NCBI GenBank assembly: GCA_020436935.1
Contig: JAGQWX010000031.1
Span: 1-56,974 of the forward strand
Direction of reading: 5' to 3'
DNA from: Saprospiraceae bacterium
Lineage (GTDB): Bacteria > Bacteroidota > Bacteroidia > Chitinophagales > Saprospiraceae
Length of the DNA: 56,974 bases
Shown: positions 17,707 to 25,971 of the stretch, one piece after another
Numbering within the stretch: position 1 is the stretch's first letter
How the letters are laid out: every line of letters begins with the position of its first letter
Notes under the pieces: model-generated
Told to the model about the DNA's origin: nothing
Databases searched by the model: none
What the model saw: only the letters and a program-made list of their open reading frames with translations
Translations under genes and position numbers: made by a program

Positions 17707-17742
17707 TAGGACATCTATTGTTTTCATCCATAAAACGCTGTC

Positions 17743-18720
17743 ATGGAATTTTTTCGCGAAGTCACACCACTCCAGCAACAAGACATCTGTGTAGTCCTGG
17801 ACTCAGTCAATAATGGTTTTGATTATCCGATCCACAACCACCCGGAGTATGAACTCAACCTTATCCTCGGTACTTCCGGCACCAGGATTGTTGGTGATTC
17901 AACAGAAAAGTATACCAATTCAGACCTTGTTCTATTGGGTCCTTTCCTGCCTCACAAATGGGACGGTGCCTCCGACGAAACAGATAAAACCCCTGATTAC
18001 AGGGTCATTACCATCCAATTTTCCATCAACCTGTTCTCTTCTCCCATTTTCAACAAGGACAGATTCCAACACATCAAGGACTTACTTACAAGGTCCAACC
18101 GTGGCATTGTGTTTGATGAGTCGACCATAAAACTTATCGCACCCATCATGGACCAGCTCACCAAAGACAATGGATTTGAAAATGTGATTCATTTTTTCAG
18201 GCTATTCGACGTATTGTCGAAGGCGAAGTCATCCAGACCATTGCTGAGTGAAATGAATAAATATACCGATCAGACCAATCAAAACAAAAGAATTCAGATG
18301 GCCTACAACTACATCATGGCCAATTACACCCGAACGGATTTCACCATTTCAGAAATTGCCTCAAAGCTCAGCCTGAGTGATTCTGCCTTCAGTCATTTTT
18401 TCAAGAAGAATGCTTTCCGGAGTTTTTCTACCTTTTTATGCGATCTTAGATTGTCTCATGCGTGTAAGCTCCTCTTATCCACAGATTATACCATGTCACA
18501 AATCAGCAACATGTCGGGCTTCAATAACATCTCCAATTTCAACCGTTTGTTTAGGAAATACAGGAACACCACACCTCAGAAATACAAAAACAAGCACCAG
18601 GAAGAAACCAATTTCAACTGGGTAGAACAAAGGACGCCCTGGCAGTTTATTCCGGGCAGCAAAGAAAATTATAAGCACCATATGCCGGATGCATATTCTA
18701 CAACATTGGTACATATTTGA
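17743..18720 (+). CDS. AraC-family transcriptional regulator of the PUL
   Basis: The 325-residue protein has an N-terminal cupin-like sensor domain (H-N-H-P-E-Y-E-L-N near residue 31, followed by an L-G-P-F-L-P-H-K-W segment) and a C-terminal AraC DNA-binding domain with two helix-turn-helix units (about 190-290, including F-T-I-S-E-I-A-S-K-L-S-L-S and M-S-Q-I-S-N-M-S-G-F-N-N-I-S-N-F-N-R-L-F-R-K). No membrane segment is present, so it senses an intracellular ligand, probably a sugar released by the GH130/ABC system. It is divergent from susC, which suggests that it activates the PUL. Its stop overlaps an ATG of the next reading frame (TGATG), so the two genes are probably cotranscribed. Confidence 0.9.
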   Translation: MEFFREVTPLQQQDICVVLDSVNNGFDYPIHNHPEYELNLILGTSGTRIVGDSTEKYTNSDLVLLGPFLPHKWDGASDETDKTPDYRVITIQFSINLFSSPIFNKDRFQHIKDLLTRSNRGIVFDESTIKLIAPIMDQLTKDNGFENVIHFFRLFDVLSKAKSSRPLLSEMNKYTDQTNQNKRIQMAYNYIMANYTRTDFTISEIASKLSLSDSAFSHFFKKNAFRSFSTFLCDLRLSHACKLLLSTDYTMSQISNMSGFNNISNFNRLFRKYRNTTPQKYKNKHQEETNFNWVEQRTPWQFIPGSKENYKHHMPDAYSTTLVHI

Positions 18721-18803
18721 TGCATATGAAAAATAAGACCTACTCCGAAGTCCACCAAATTGACCACGCTCTTTTGTCAGGTCTGGCTAGGAAAATTCAA
18801 ATC

Positions 18804-21314
18804 ATGAAGGTATTGCTCCTTTTATTTTTATCATCGTTGGTAGCAACTAGCTATGGCAAAAGCCTGTTGCCATCCATCCTACTGGTCAATGACACCTTAA
18901 AAAATGGCAGCAAGGACGTCATTCTCGGACCTAAGTCGTTCTATGTCGATGGCAACATAAAATCTCCTGAAGATCACCACTCATCCTATGTCTTCAACAA
19001 TATGCAGGACGCATTGTCGCGGGTCATTTCAGGTACTGAAGATGATCCAATGATCATCTATATTGCTCCCTGGGTGTATTGGATAGATGACCCGGATGAT
19101 CCTGACATCAGAAAACCATCAAAGCCTGGCGTCCCACCTTATGGTATGGAAGTCAATTGTCCGTGGCTGAAATTGATTGGACTTTCGGATGATTCCAGTC
19201 ACACCGTACTCGCCAGCAATCGTGGGCAGACGATAGGAGCCAACGGAAATTTCACCATGTTCTCATTTACTGGTGACGGGTTAACCGTTGAGAACCTCAC
19301 CTTTGGTAACTATTGCAATGTGGATTTGGATTACCCCCTAAATCCTTTGTTGAGCAGAAAAAAAAGAGCCGATGCCATAGTTCAGGCCCAGCTCGCTTTC
19401 TGCAAGGGGGATAAAATCCTGGCCCGAAACTGCAGATTTATCAGCCGGCTTAACCTCTGCCCCATCATCGGTGGTGACCGTACGCTTTACGATCGCTGCC
19501 ATTTTGAAAGCACGGACGATGCCCTCAATGGAAATGCAGTATATCTGGGATGCACTTTTAATTTTTATTCGGGAAAACCCTTTTACATCACAAGAGGTTG
19601 TGGAGCGGTACTTCTGGATTGTGACATTCGGGCTATAACCAGAGGCGAACAGTATTTTGTAAAAAGTGGCGGTCCTTTATCTGTCATTGACAGTAGAATC
19701 ACTTCCGAAACAATTTCTTCAGTTGGCTGGCAGGCCGGTGCTCCGGAAGGTACAGTCAGATACACTTATAATTTCACCTGGAACGGCATGCCTGTCGACA
19801 TTGAAAGCCAGACTTCAAATACCGTCCGTTTGGAAGGCAAGTCCGTGTTGGATGCCTATAGGTTTGAATTTGAGGACAAGGTGCATTACAACATATACAA
19901 TCTCCTGAAGGGCAAAGATGATTGGGATCCGATGGGCATAAAGGAACTGGTCAAATCCGCTGAAAAGCATTTGGGAAGGCAACTGACGGAAATTCCTATC
20001 AAATTGGAACTCCAATCTCCAACAGCGGTGATGGAAACTGGCAAAGACAGCCTTTTCATCACAGCTGAGCAAAGTGGATATGGTTGGGATCTAGTTACAA
20101 CTCAGGACATAATTGCATGGCAAGAGATCGCATCGAAAGATGATGGTGTTTTAAAATTATTGAATCAATCTCCTTCTAAAGTCCTGGTCAAACCCCACAA
20201 CCAGGGGCTTCAGGAAAAAGAAGCCTTGCTGGTAGCCCGGCATGCCAATGGCCTTGAAGCTGTAGCAAAACTGAAGGTTTTACCCCATATCCAAGCTCTA
20301 CCAGAATTCAGCGAACCACCTGTTTTGTCAAATGTCGGATCTGATGACTGGGTAGTGGAATATGCCTTCGCTGAGATTGAAAAGGACATCTCAGTGATCA
20401 CCTGGTTTAGATGTTCTGATGGCAAAGGCAGGGAATGCATTCCTGTCGAGGTTACGAGATTTGATCATCCGCTCAAAAATTATACAACCAGTGAACTGGA
20501 CAATGAATATTTTCTAAAAGCCGTCATCGCACCCAAGCTGATCAATACTTTGGAAGGAGAAAGAGTTGAATTGATTACTGCAAATCGCATCCATTCAAGA
20601 CAGACGGTGAAGGAAATTGATATCGATTTTTCTAAAATATCTGTCAGCAATCAGCCCAAGTCCATACCAGGATTTTTCTCGTGGGATGCCTATGCTCCTC
20701 AAGAGACAAAGGGTCAAAATTGGCTAGTCCGGGGTGATACTGACTCATGGTTTGTTGGGAAAGGTAGAGATGGCGGGGCCGCTGATACCGGACTCATTCA
20801 GTCTGTACAGGGAGCTAGGTTGTGGTATACGCCCGCGTCAAATCAAATTGGGAATATGTCTCTGGAATTAAAGATAGTCCCGTTTAAAACTGCCGGACAA
20901 GGTTTTGGAAGTGCCCGCAATCAATACCTTGAAATCTATATCCAATACGAGGGTATCAACCAAAATGGCTATGCATTGCGTATTGAGAGAACTCCAAAAT
21001 ATAGTGATGCAGTTGACTTTACCTTAATGAAAATCGAAAGAGGCATTTCAACTCCAATTTCAGCTTCCGTCAGTACAACTTGTTTCAGACCTGATTGCCT
21101 GATCCAACTTAGTATGGAAGGGTCCAGATTGTCTGCACGTGCATTCAATGACAAATCCATTGACATACCCAAAAACTCCGTAAACTTATCTTCAGAAGTC
21201 CAACTCTCAGCTGAGGTAAATAGCATAATTGGGTATGGTTTTGGTTTGCAACATACTGGAACAGTGGGAGCCAATGCCTGTCTGATAAAAAACATGAAAG
21301 TAAGTTGGAAATGA
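18804..21314 (+). CDS. Secreted right-handed beta-helix protein (pectate-lyase/pectin-esterase-like fold)
   Basis: The frame is open from TTG 18717 and ATG 18720, the latter overlapping the araC stop. The ATG at 18804 is preferred because it begins directly with a clean signal peptide (MKVLLLLFLSSLVATSYG). The upstream start would add 28 residues and remains possible through translational coupling. Residues about 60-330 form a parallel beta-helix of the pectin-esterase/pectate-lyase type, with the motifs TVLASNRGQTIGANG, LTVENLTFGN and ARNCRF..LCPIIGGDRTLYDRCHFES. The rest (about 430-835) looks like all-beta binding modules; the last 200 residues could be a carbohydrate-binding or LamG-like domain. 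No T9SS tail is seen. Substrate and activity are unknown; the location next to the PUL regulator suggests a glycan-related enzyme. Confidence 0.7.
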   Translation: MKVLLLLFLSSLVATSYGKSLLPSILLVNDTLKNGSKDVILGPKSFYVDGNIKSPEDHHSSYVFNNMQDALSRVISGTEDDPMIIYIAPWVYWIDDPDDPDIRKPSKPGVPPYGMEVNCPWLKLIGLSDDSSHTVLASNRGQTIGANGNFTMFSFTGDGLTVENLTFGNYCNVDLDYPLNPLLSRKKRADAIVQAQLAFCKGDKILARNCRFISRLNLCPIIGGDRTLYDRCHFESTDDALNGNAVYLGCTFNFYSGKPFYITRGCGAVLLDCDIRAITRGEQYFVKSGGPLSVIDSRITSETISSVGWQAGAPEGTVRYTYNFTWNGMPVDIESQTSNTVRLEGKSVLDAYRFEFEDKVHYNIYNLLKGKDDWDPMGIKELVKSAEKHLGRQLTEIPIKLELQSPTAVMETGKDSLFITAEQSGYGWDLVTTQDIIAWQEIASKDDGVLKLLNQSPSKVLVKPHNQGLQEKEALLVARHANGLEAVAKLKVLPHIQALPEFSEPPVLSNVGSDDWVVEYAFAEIEKDISVITWFRCSDGKGRECIPVEVTRFDHPLKNYTTSELDNEYFLKAVIAPKLINTLEGERVELITANRIHSRQTVKEIDIDFSKISVSNQPKSIPGFFSWDAYAPQETKGQNWLVRGDTDSWFVGKGRDGGAADTGLIQSVQGARLWYTPASNQIGNMSLELKIVPFKTAGQGFGSARNQYLEIYIQYEGINQNGYALRIERTPKYSDAVDFTLMKIERGISTPISASVSTTCFRPDCLIQLSMEGSRLSARAFNDKSIDIPKNSVNLSSEVQLSAEVNSIIGYGFGLQHTGTVGANACLIKNMKVSWK

Positions 21315-21577
21315 GGAGTTAAAGCATTGGTCCTTTCCGAATATGGATTTCCGACTACATTCTATTTTTTAAGAACTGAAAATTACACATGCAATCCTTT
21401 GGAGTGGATTGATCGGCGGACCGTCTTACAAGACCATTTGATTTTCAAATAATTATGTATTGAAGTTATTTAAACAAGATGTCCTGAATTAATAGCAAAA
21501 GCCTGAATTATAGCCTAACCATTTTTCTAAAAGTATATAAAAAAGTATACATTTAGGAAATCTAATATTGATTTGCC
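21315..21577. other. Intergenic region without recognised features
   Basis: This AT-rich stretch lies between the beta-helix gene and the TPR pseudogene. I see no open frame of note, no matched promoter pair and no terminator hairpin with a T-tract. It probably belongs to the same degraded segment as the following pseudogenes. Confidence 0.5.
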
Positions 21578-22345
21578 ACGAAACGTCAATGGATTGCAGT
21601 TTTATTCATCGCTTTAATTCATTTTTGGGGCATTGGCCAACTGCAAATGGTGGATTCGCTGAAGGTTGTCATTGCTCAAAACATCAGAGATACCAACACT
21701 GTCAATGCATATAGAATGTTGTCCGGTATCATGGCCAGCGTTGACCCGGAAGAAGGTATGAAATACGGGAAACAGGGGGTAGCACTCTCAAAGAGTATCG
21801 AATGGGATAAAGGAACTGCGGGGTGCCTGCTCAACCTTGCTGTCAACTATGTTTTGAAAGAGAAGCTCGATACAGCACTGGTTTATGTCAAACAAGCCAT
21901 TGAATATTCCCATAAAGTTGGCGATCCCAATCGTCTTGCACTGGTGTATCTCAACCGCGGAGACCTCTACATGAAAAAACAAGATTTTCAGCGCTCATTG
22001 GAGGACTGTGAAGTAGCTCTAAAGTATGCAGAATTGGCCAACAACAATGACCGCAGGGCACGCATTTTACAAACGATTGGTTCCATAAACTTTTACCAGC
22101 TACAATACACAAAAGCACTCGACTACTATGGTAAAGCACTGGTCTTGTATGAGGAATTGGGCAATGACCGGATGGCCGCCATCATCCACAACAACAATGG
22201 CAATATTTATAAACGAACTAAAGAATTCAAAAAAGCTGAGGATAGTTTTCTCAAAGCCATTGATATAGGTCTTGAACTGGGAGACAACGTGAATTTATCC
22301 ATGTATCATGTAAACATTGCAGACGTATACTTAGAAGAAAACCAG
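21578..22345 (+). pseudogene. TPR-repeat protein, N-terminal fragment with lost start codon
   Basis: The first ATG in frame is at 21647, but the frame is open further upstream and encodes a perfect signal peptide if read from 21578: K-R-Q-W-I-A-V-L-F-I-A-L-I-H-F-W-G-I-G-Q. The codon at the expected start, 21578-21580, is ACG, one change from ATG. The product is then a string of tetratricopeptide repeats (about 23-250). Such repeats with a signal peptide are typical of the sensor part of Bacteroidota TPR-LuxR or TPR-histidine-kinase proteins. The repeat pattern breaks off at about D-V-Y-L-E-E-N-Q, where it joins unrelated sequence at about 22340-22347; ten out-of-frame codons lead to a stop at 22390. 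No transmembrane or effector domain is present, so this is a truncated remnant. Confidence 0.7.
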
Positions 22346-22346
22346 A

Positions 22347-22721
22347 ATGCCATCTCAAACAGAAAATTTGTTGAACAAAATTCTTTATGAATTGGTACAA
22401 GAAGAACCCTTTGCATCTGCACTCGAAGGCTGGAAAAGAACCTCACCAGTGTTGAGCATGGATGAATATGCCACCATTCTTTTTTATCACCAGGCAAAGG
22501 AAATGACCATCTATCAAAAAGTATATCCCATCATTGCCGACAGCTACGATAAGCTGTATGACTTCATTTCAGGATCATCATTAGTCCCATATTTTGAAAG
22601 GCTGAATGAAAGTCACAAAGCACTATTAGAAAAAGAATTTAAAGCAAGAATTGCCAAACATTATCTTACTTTGCCAGCTATTTATGCCTTTAAGAGAATG
22701 ATTATTTGGGCAAGGGTTTAA
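22347..22721 (+). pseudogene. tam: C-terminal fragment of trans-aconitate 2-methyltransferase
   Basis: The 124 codons match the C-terminal half of Tam-type SAM methyltransferases as I know them. This includes an E-E-P-F...W-K-R-T-S-P-V-L-S-M-D-E-Y segment, then V-Y-P near 65, S-S-L-V-P-Y-F-E-R-L near 80, and a terminal F-K-R-M-I-I-W-A-R strand. Full-length Tam is about 250-260 residues, and the N-terminal SAM-binding Rossmann motifs are absent here. The fragment begins exactly where the TPR sequence ends, in another frame. It is therefore best explained as the right side of a deletion or recombination junction rather than as a functional small protein. Confidence 0.7.
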
Positions 22722-22761
22722 AGAAAAAAACGGTAAAATATACTAATCGGAAATAGTATAA

Positions 22762-23166
22762 ATGAAAAATTATTTCAAACCCGAGGTATTTGAATTTGTT
22801 GAAAACAAAACGATTTACGATTTTGTTGGCATCAAGGTATTCAAAAAATATTTGCCTTTTACAGGTGATATAGCAAGAAAATGGGCAAATAAAAAACAAA
22901 TAAATTTGGATCGAACCACAAGAAATGAAGAATTGTACAGATACGAACTAGAAACCAGGAAAAATGAAATGAGACATCTTTTTGCCTTGATTGCCTTTGT
23001 TTTATTGATTTTTATAATAGATAAAAAGCTGAACGTTTTTGACGTCATATTTTTAACAACACTAAACTTAGTACTAAATATTTACCCAATAATGCTGCAA
23101 CGCTACAATCGTATTCGAATTATAAAAGTGCTTTTGAGAAATGGTTTGCCGAGTCCTTATAAATAA
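22762..23166 (+). CDS. Small membrane acyltransferase-like protein (CrtO family-like)
   Basis: The protein of 134 residues contains Y-L-P-F-T-G-D near residue 30, an E-T-R-K-N-E-M-R-H segment near 64, two hydrophobic stretches (about 72-85 and 93-110), and a terminal N-I-Y-P-I-M-L-Q-R-Y-N-R-I-R segment. The pattern LPxTG/ ETRxxExxH / NxYPxxxQRYNR resembles the glycosyl-4,4'-diaponeurosporenoate acyltransferase (CrtO) family, which finishes carotenoid glycolipids in staphylococci. Homologues without carotenoid context are common in Bacteroidota, and no carotenoid gene is nearby here. The assignment to a family is moderate and the actual substrate is unknown. Confidence 0.55.
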   Translation: MKNYFKPEVFEFVENKTIYDFVGIKVFKKYLPFTGDIARKWANKKQINLDRTTRNEELYRYELETRKNEMRHLFALIAFVLLIFIIDKKLNVFDVIFLTTLNLVLNIYPIMLQRYNRIRIIKVLLRNGLPSPYK

Positions 23167-23333
23167 TTTTAAAAATATGACACATCCATACCAAAGGGGA
23201 ACAGATTTGACCACATAATTGATGTTGAAAATTCAAATCTCTGCGTTCGGAAATTTAGTCAGAGGCACTACTTTGTAATAAGAAGAAGTTGCGATCAGGG
23301 ATTTGCTAAATCTTCCGGACAATCATCTGTTCT

Positions 23334-23672
23334 TTAGGATCGAACCACCTCCTCTACCCTCATCACCTGGTCCGCCTTTACCAGTGTGAGCCGCACAATG
23401 CTTCTTTCAATGGCAAGAAGACTGTGTGGAACTCCTCCCTCAAGGCTCAGAAGATCTCCGGCTACCAATGAATGAATTTCCTCCCCTACCTTAAAATCAA
23501 GCTTGCCTTCAATAAGTTGGACCACTATTGGGTATGGCGTCTTATGTTCTTTCATAGACAAACCTGTCTCGAAATAAATACCGATTTCTTTGGTAAATGA
23601 GGTCTCAAACAATGCTTTGACACCGACTTTTTCGCCGAATGCCGGTTTGTTAAATATATTGGTAGTATTCAT
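23334..23672 (-). CDS. Cupin-domain protein
   Basis: This small single-domain cupin has 112 residues. The first cupin motif is weak, while the second (near residues 70-84: G-D-L-L-S-L-E-G-G-V-P-H-S-L-L-A) is clear. Only some of the usual metal-binding His/Glu residues are visible (H43 region and the PHSL histidine), so metal binding is uncertain. It overlaps the stop of the truncated-haemoglobin gene by 4 bases, so the two are translationally coupled. Similar small cupins occur in Bacteroidota gene sets for nitrosative stress. The function is unknown; a redox or nitrogen-oxide role is inferred from the neighbours. Confidence 0.75.
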   Translation of the reverse strand: MNTTNIFNKPAFGEKVGVKALFETSFTKEIGIYFETGLSMKEHKTPYPIVVQLIEGKLDFKVGEEIHSLVAGDLLSLEGGVPHSLLAIERSIVRLTLVKADQVMRVEEVVRS

Positions 23673-24055
23673 GAGTGTATATATTTTAATTTGGATTGAA
23701 ATACATGGGCAATGGATTTTGCCCTGAGTTTTGTATGCTCTGCCACCGGACCTTCAAACAAATCATCTATAGTTTCCTCAAATGTAGAAATCCATCGGTC
23801 GAAATGATTTTCATCAATGGGCAGGGGAATGTGTGCCTCAAAAGGATTACCCTTATAAGCGGCAGATCCGAATATCAGTGTTTCCCAAAACTTGTACATC
23901 TTGGGCAAATGCAATTCCCAATTGACATGAGAAATGTCGTTGAATATGGGCGAAAGGAGGTCGTCCTGATTGACTTTCTGATAAAAAAGGTCAACAAAAT
24001 CTTTGACGTCTCTCTCATTTGTGATGTCATATTTTAAATTCATTGTTTCATTCAT
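23669..24055 (-). CDS. Group III truncated haemoglobin
   Basis: The protein has 128 residues, normal for the family. Landmarks are the F-Y-Q-K-V segment near residue 24 (B-helix Tyr), P-I-F near 36, W-E-L-H-L-P-K-M-Y-K-F-W-E-T near 46-59, and the H-I-P-L-P-I segment with H-F-D-R-W, which belongs to the proximal haem side and is diagnostic of the group III (P-type) globins. These globins bind haem and are thought to handle NO or peroxide. The gene overlaps the start of the cupin gene downstream and the end of the membrane-protein gene upstream. It is part of a unit that diverges from nosZ, which supports a role in protection from NO made during denitrification. Confidence 0.88.
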   Translation of the reverse strand: MNETMNLKYDITNERDVKDFVDLFYQKVNQDDLLSPIFNDISHVNWELHLPKMYKFWETLIFGSAAYKGNPFEAHIPLPIDENHFDRWISTFEETIDDLFEGPVAEHTKLRAKSIAHVFQSKLKYIHS

Positions 24056-25274
24056 TGAATAATCTGTTTTGTTTGTAAAAATAAATCGCGACCCACCCTA
24101 CCCCGACCGCAAGCATCACTGAACCCAGGCTCATCAAATGATAATAATGGTCTAAAAACCCTCTTCCAAGCCAGATCATCAGCCCCTGGTAAAAGAGGAA
24201 AAATTCGGTCATCACAATGCCAAATATCAATACCCAGGTCCCGGTTTGGCTTATTTTCCGGGTGAAATATTGGGAGGCAAAAGCCAATAGAAATAAGGTG
24301 AGGCAACCGAGCATCAATAAGTGAATGAAGCCTACCACAAAGTTTTTGATCGTATATGAAACTTTTGCAATGGTTGGCAAAACGACTGCTGCCTGCATGC
24401 AGACTTTGAGTACCAAAGCCATCAAAGAGACGTACAAAAGATTCCTGCCAAACCTATCCATTTGACTTTCAAAATATTGTCTGAAAGGACCAATAACTTT
24501 GGCCAATGTGACAAATGCAATGAGCTGGAGAAGGACTGCAAAACTGTTGATATAAAAGATGGCATCCACAGGAGTGGACCAGGTTACAGCAAGTGCAAAT
24601 GTCAAAATGGTAGAGATGACCAAACTGAAGTAAAAAAGTTTAGCCCGACGCCGAGGGTAAATGCAGTCATGATTTTCCAACCACTTGAACAGAATAGCCA
24701 ATAAGGAAAAAACCATCCACCCATTAAACATAAAATGGAGATACCATTGTACACTTGCATAGTACATGGCTGAACCTTTTGCCATCATCATCAGCGGTCC
24801 GAGAGACCATACTCCAAGCGTAGACAAAAAGAAAAAGACAATGGCAGTTTTCAACATTAAGAAGCTCAACCCTGTTGCCCTTTTTGCATTTCTCCAAATT
24901 TTAATCAATAGCACATAGGCCAACAAAAGATGCATAGTTGTGAATAAAATTGAAGCTGGAGCATAACCCATAAATGGAAAGGTGACGGCCATTCCCAACA
25001 CCGCCACCTGCATCATGATGTAAAGATTGCGAAATTTATTCCAATCCAATTTCCAAATGCGGATAATGGCCAGGACAAAAGCAGCAAACAACCAACCCAA
25101 TAGTGCAAGATGAGAATGCGTATGTCTCACATTGGTAAAAGAAAACCAGTCAGGAAAGTCAAAAGAAAAGGCCAACCGCAACGCGAGCCCCAGCAATGAC
25201 GCTACGCCAAAAAACAACAACGACCAAAAAAATGCGGTCGACATCCTCAAATCTGAAATTATTTTATAGTTCAT
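24048..25274 (-). CDS. Haem-copper-oxidase subunit I-like membrane protein lacking the CuB His pair
   Basis: The 408-residue protein has about 11-12 transmembrane segments. It keeps several marks of the NorB/CcoN fold: R-H-T-H-S-H in the second helix (low-spin haem ligand position), Q-W-Y-L-H-F-M-F-N-G-W in the sixth (like the v-H-l-w-v-E-G CuB-ligand helix), and G-F-I-H-L-L-M-L-G late in the sequence (haem ligand position). The next helix, where the conserved His-His pair of CuB should be, reads V-T-W-S-T-P-V-D instead. It is thus probably a haem-binding relative without a complete catalytic copper site. Homologues are seen in Bacteroidota denitrification clusters. The function is unknown: sensing, electron transfer or NO binding are possibilities. 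It follows the cytochrome c gene by 42 bases and overlaps the globin gene. Confidence 0.65.
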   Translation of the reverse strand: MNYKIISDLRMSTAFFWSLLFFGVASLLGLALRLAFSFDFPDWFSFTNVRHTHSHLALLGWLFAAFVLAIIRIWKLDWNKFRNLYIMMQVAVLGMAVTFPFMGYAPASILFTTMHLLLAYVLLIKIWRNAKRATGLSFLMLKTAIVFFFLSTLGVWSLGPLMMMAKGSAMYYASVQWYLHFMFNGWMVFSLLAILFKWLENHDCIYPRRRAKLFYFSLVISTILTFALAVTWSTPVDAIFYINSFAVLLQLIAFVTLAKVIGPFRQYFESQMDRFGRNLLYVSLMALVLKVCMQAAVVLPTIAKVSYTIKNFVVGFIHLLMLGCLTLFLLAFASQYFTRKISQTGTWVLIFGIVMTEFFLFYQGLMIWLGRGFLDHYYHLMSLGSVMLAVGVGWVAIYFYKQNRLFNE

Positions 25275-25316
25275 TTTAGTTCGCCATTATGTGCACTGAG
25301 AAAAGCCATTGGTCAA

Positions 25317-25775
25317 CTATTTGGCCTGATCATTGGACAGCATAAATTCTAAAATATCCCGGGCATCACCAATAGACACATTTTGATTGGGCATGCGCGT
25401 CAAACACTCCTCAAGCAATTTTTGAGCCTCAGGATCTTTTTCCAGCATGACATCAACATTGGTTATCATGTTCATGATCCATTCTGGTTTGCGCCTTTCT
25501 GTCACACCCTCCCAACTGGGGCCTACAACTCTTGCACCGGTCAATTTGTGGCAGGCGGCACATTTCATTTCGTAAATGGCCTTACCCTTTTGGATCATAC
25601 CCTGGTCCAGTGGGTCATTCAATGTGACATTCGTGATTTCTCCATAACCCTTGTCGTTGGCAGGGGCAGGACTTGGATTTGCTGTGGCTTGGGCATCGCC
25701 GGCATTGCTTTCATTTTTCTGGCCGCAGGCAAAAACCAACAATGCGAGTCCAAAAAACAATACATACTTTTTCAT
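25317..25775 (-). CDS. Cytochrome c lipoprotein of the nos region
   Basis: The protein of 152 residues has a leader ending in a lipobox (L-V-F-A-C17) and a low-complexity Ala/Pro/Asn linker (about 20-42). A single class I cytochrome c domain follows, with C72-A-A-C75-H76 and a probable axial Met in T-R-M128-P-N-Q. It is expected to be a membrane-anchored periplasmic electron carrier. It is the first gene of the minus-strand unit and is divergent from nosZ, so it is a good candidate electron donor to nitrous oxide reductase. In clade II nos systems, small c-type cytochromes in the cluster are usual; NosR is absent here. Confidence 0.88.
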   Translation of the reverse strand: MKKYVLFFGLALLVFACGQKNESNAGDAQATANPSPAPANDKGYGEITNVTLNDPLDQGMIQKGKAIYEMKCAACHKLTGARVVGPSWEGVTERRKPEWIMNMITNVDVMLEKDPEAQKLLEECLTRMPNQNVSIGDARDILEFMLSNDQAK

Positions 25776-25866
25776 TCTGAATAAAATTTAAATGTTTTGT
25801 GATATAATAAAGTGTGTGTGGAAAGGATCAAACCTCCATTTTATCCCTGCCAATGTAAATTCAAAA

Positions 25867-25874
25867 CAAAGATA
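25867..25874 (-). promoter_or_regulatory. Probable -7 box of the cytochrome c unit
   Basis: Plus-strand CAAAGATA is TATCTTTG on the minus strand, fitting TAnnTTTG. It lies 91 bases upstream of the cytochrome start, giving a leader of about 85 bases. No -33 TTTG is found at the proper distance. The palindrome at 25885-25904 lies just upstream of this box, so one regulator could control both directions. Confidence 0.4.
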
Positions 25875-25884
25875 AATAAAGATT

Positions 25885-25904
25885 AAAATATATTAAGATA
25901 TTTT
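25885..25904. promoter_or_regulatory. AT-rich palindrome in the nosZ promoter, probable regulator site
   Basis: AAAATAT-ATTAAG-ATATTTT is an inverted repeat in which 9 of 10 base pairs match. It overlaps the -33 element of the nosZ promoter. A closely similar sequence lies directly upstream of the Rrf2 regulator gene (34323-34344), with 18 of 22 positions identical when aligned. The layout suits a repressor of the NsrR type, but the AT richness means chance cannot be excluded. Confidence 0.45.
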
Positions 25905-25934
25905 TGTCTTTTATTTTAAAATGATTTAACTTTG
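25903..25934 (+). promoter_or_regulatory. nosZ promoter (TTTG-N20-TAACTTTG)
   Basis: TTTG at 25903-25906 is followed after exactly 20 bases by TAACTTTG at 25927-25934. This is an exact fit to the Bacteroidota housekeeping promoter. Transcription should begin at about 25939-25941. The ATG at 25939 would therefore be leaderless, whereas the ATG at 25972 would have a leader of about 32 bases. Confidence 0.75.
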
Positions 25935-25971
25935 TTTCATGAAATTTATATTAACTTCTAATTTATATACA

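Noticed and set aside
25939-25971. Upstream nosZ start at 25939
   Set aside because: It coincides with the predicted transcription start and lengthens the signal-peptide N-region; kept only as a leaderless alternative.
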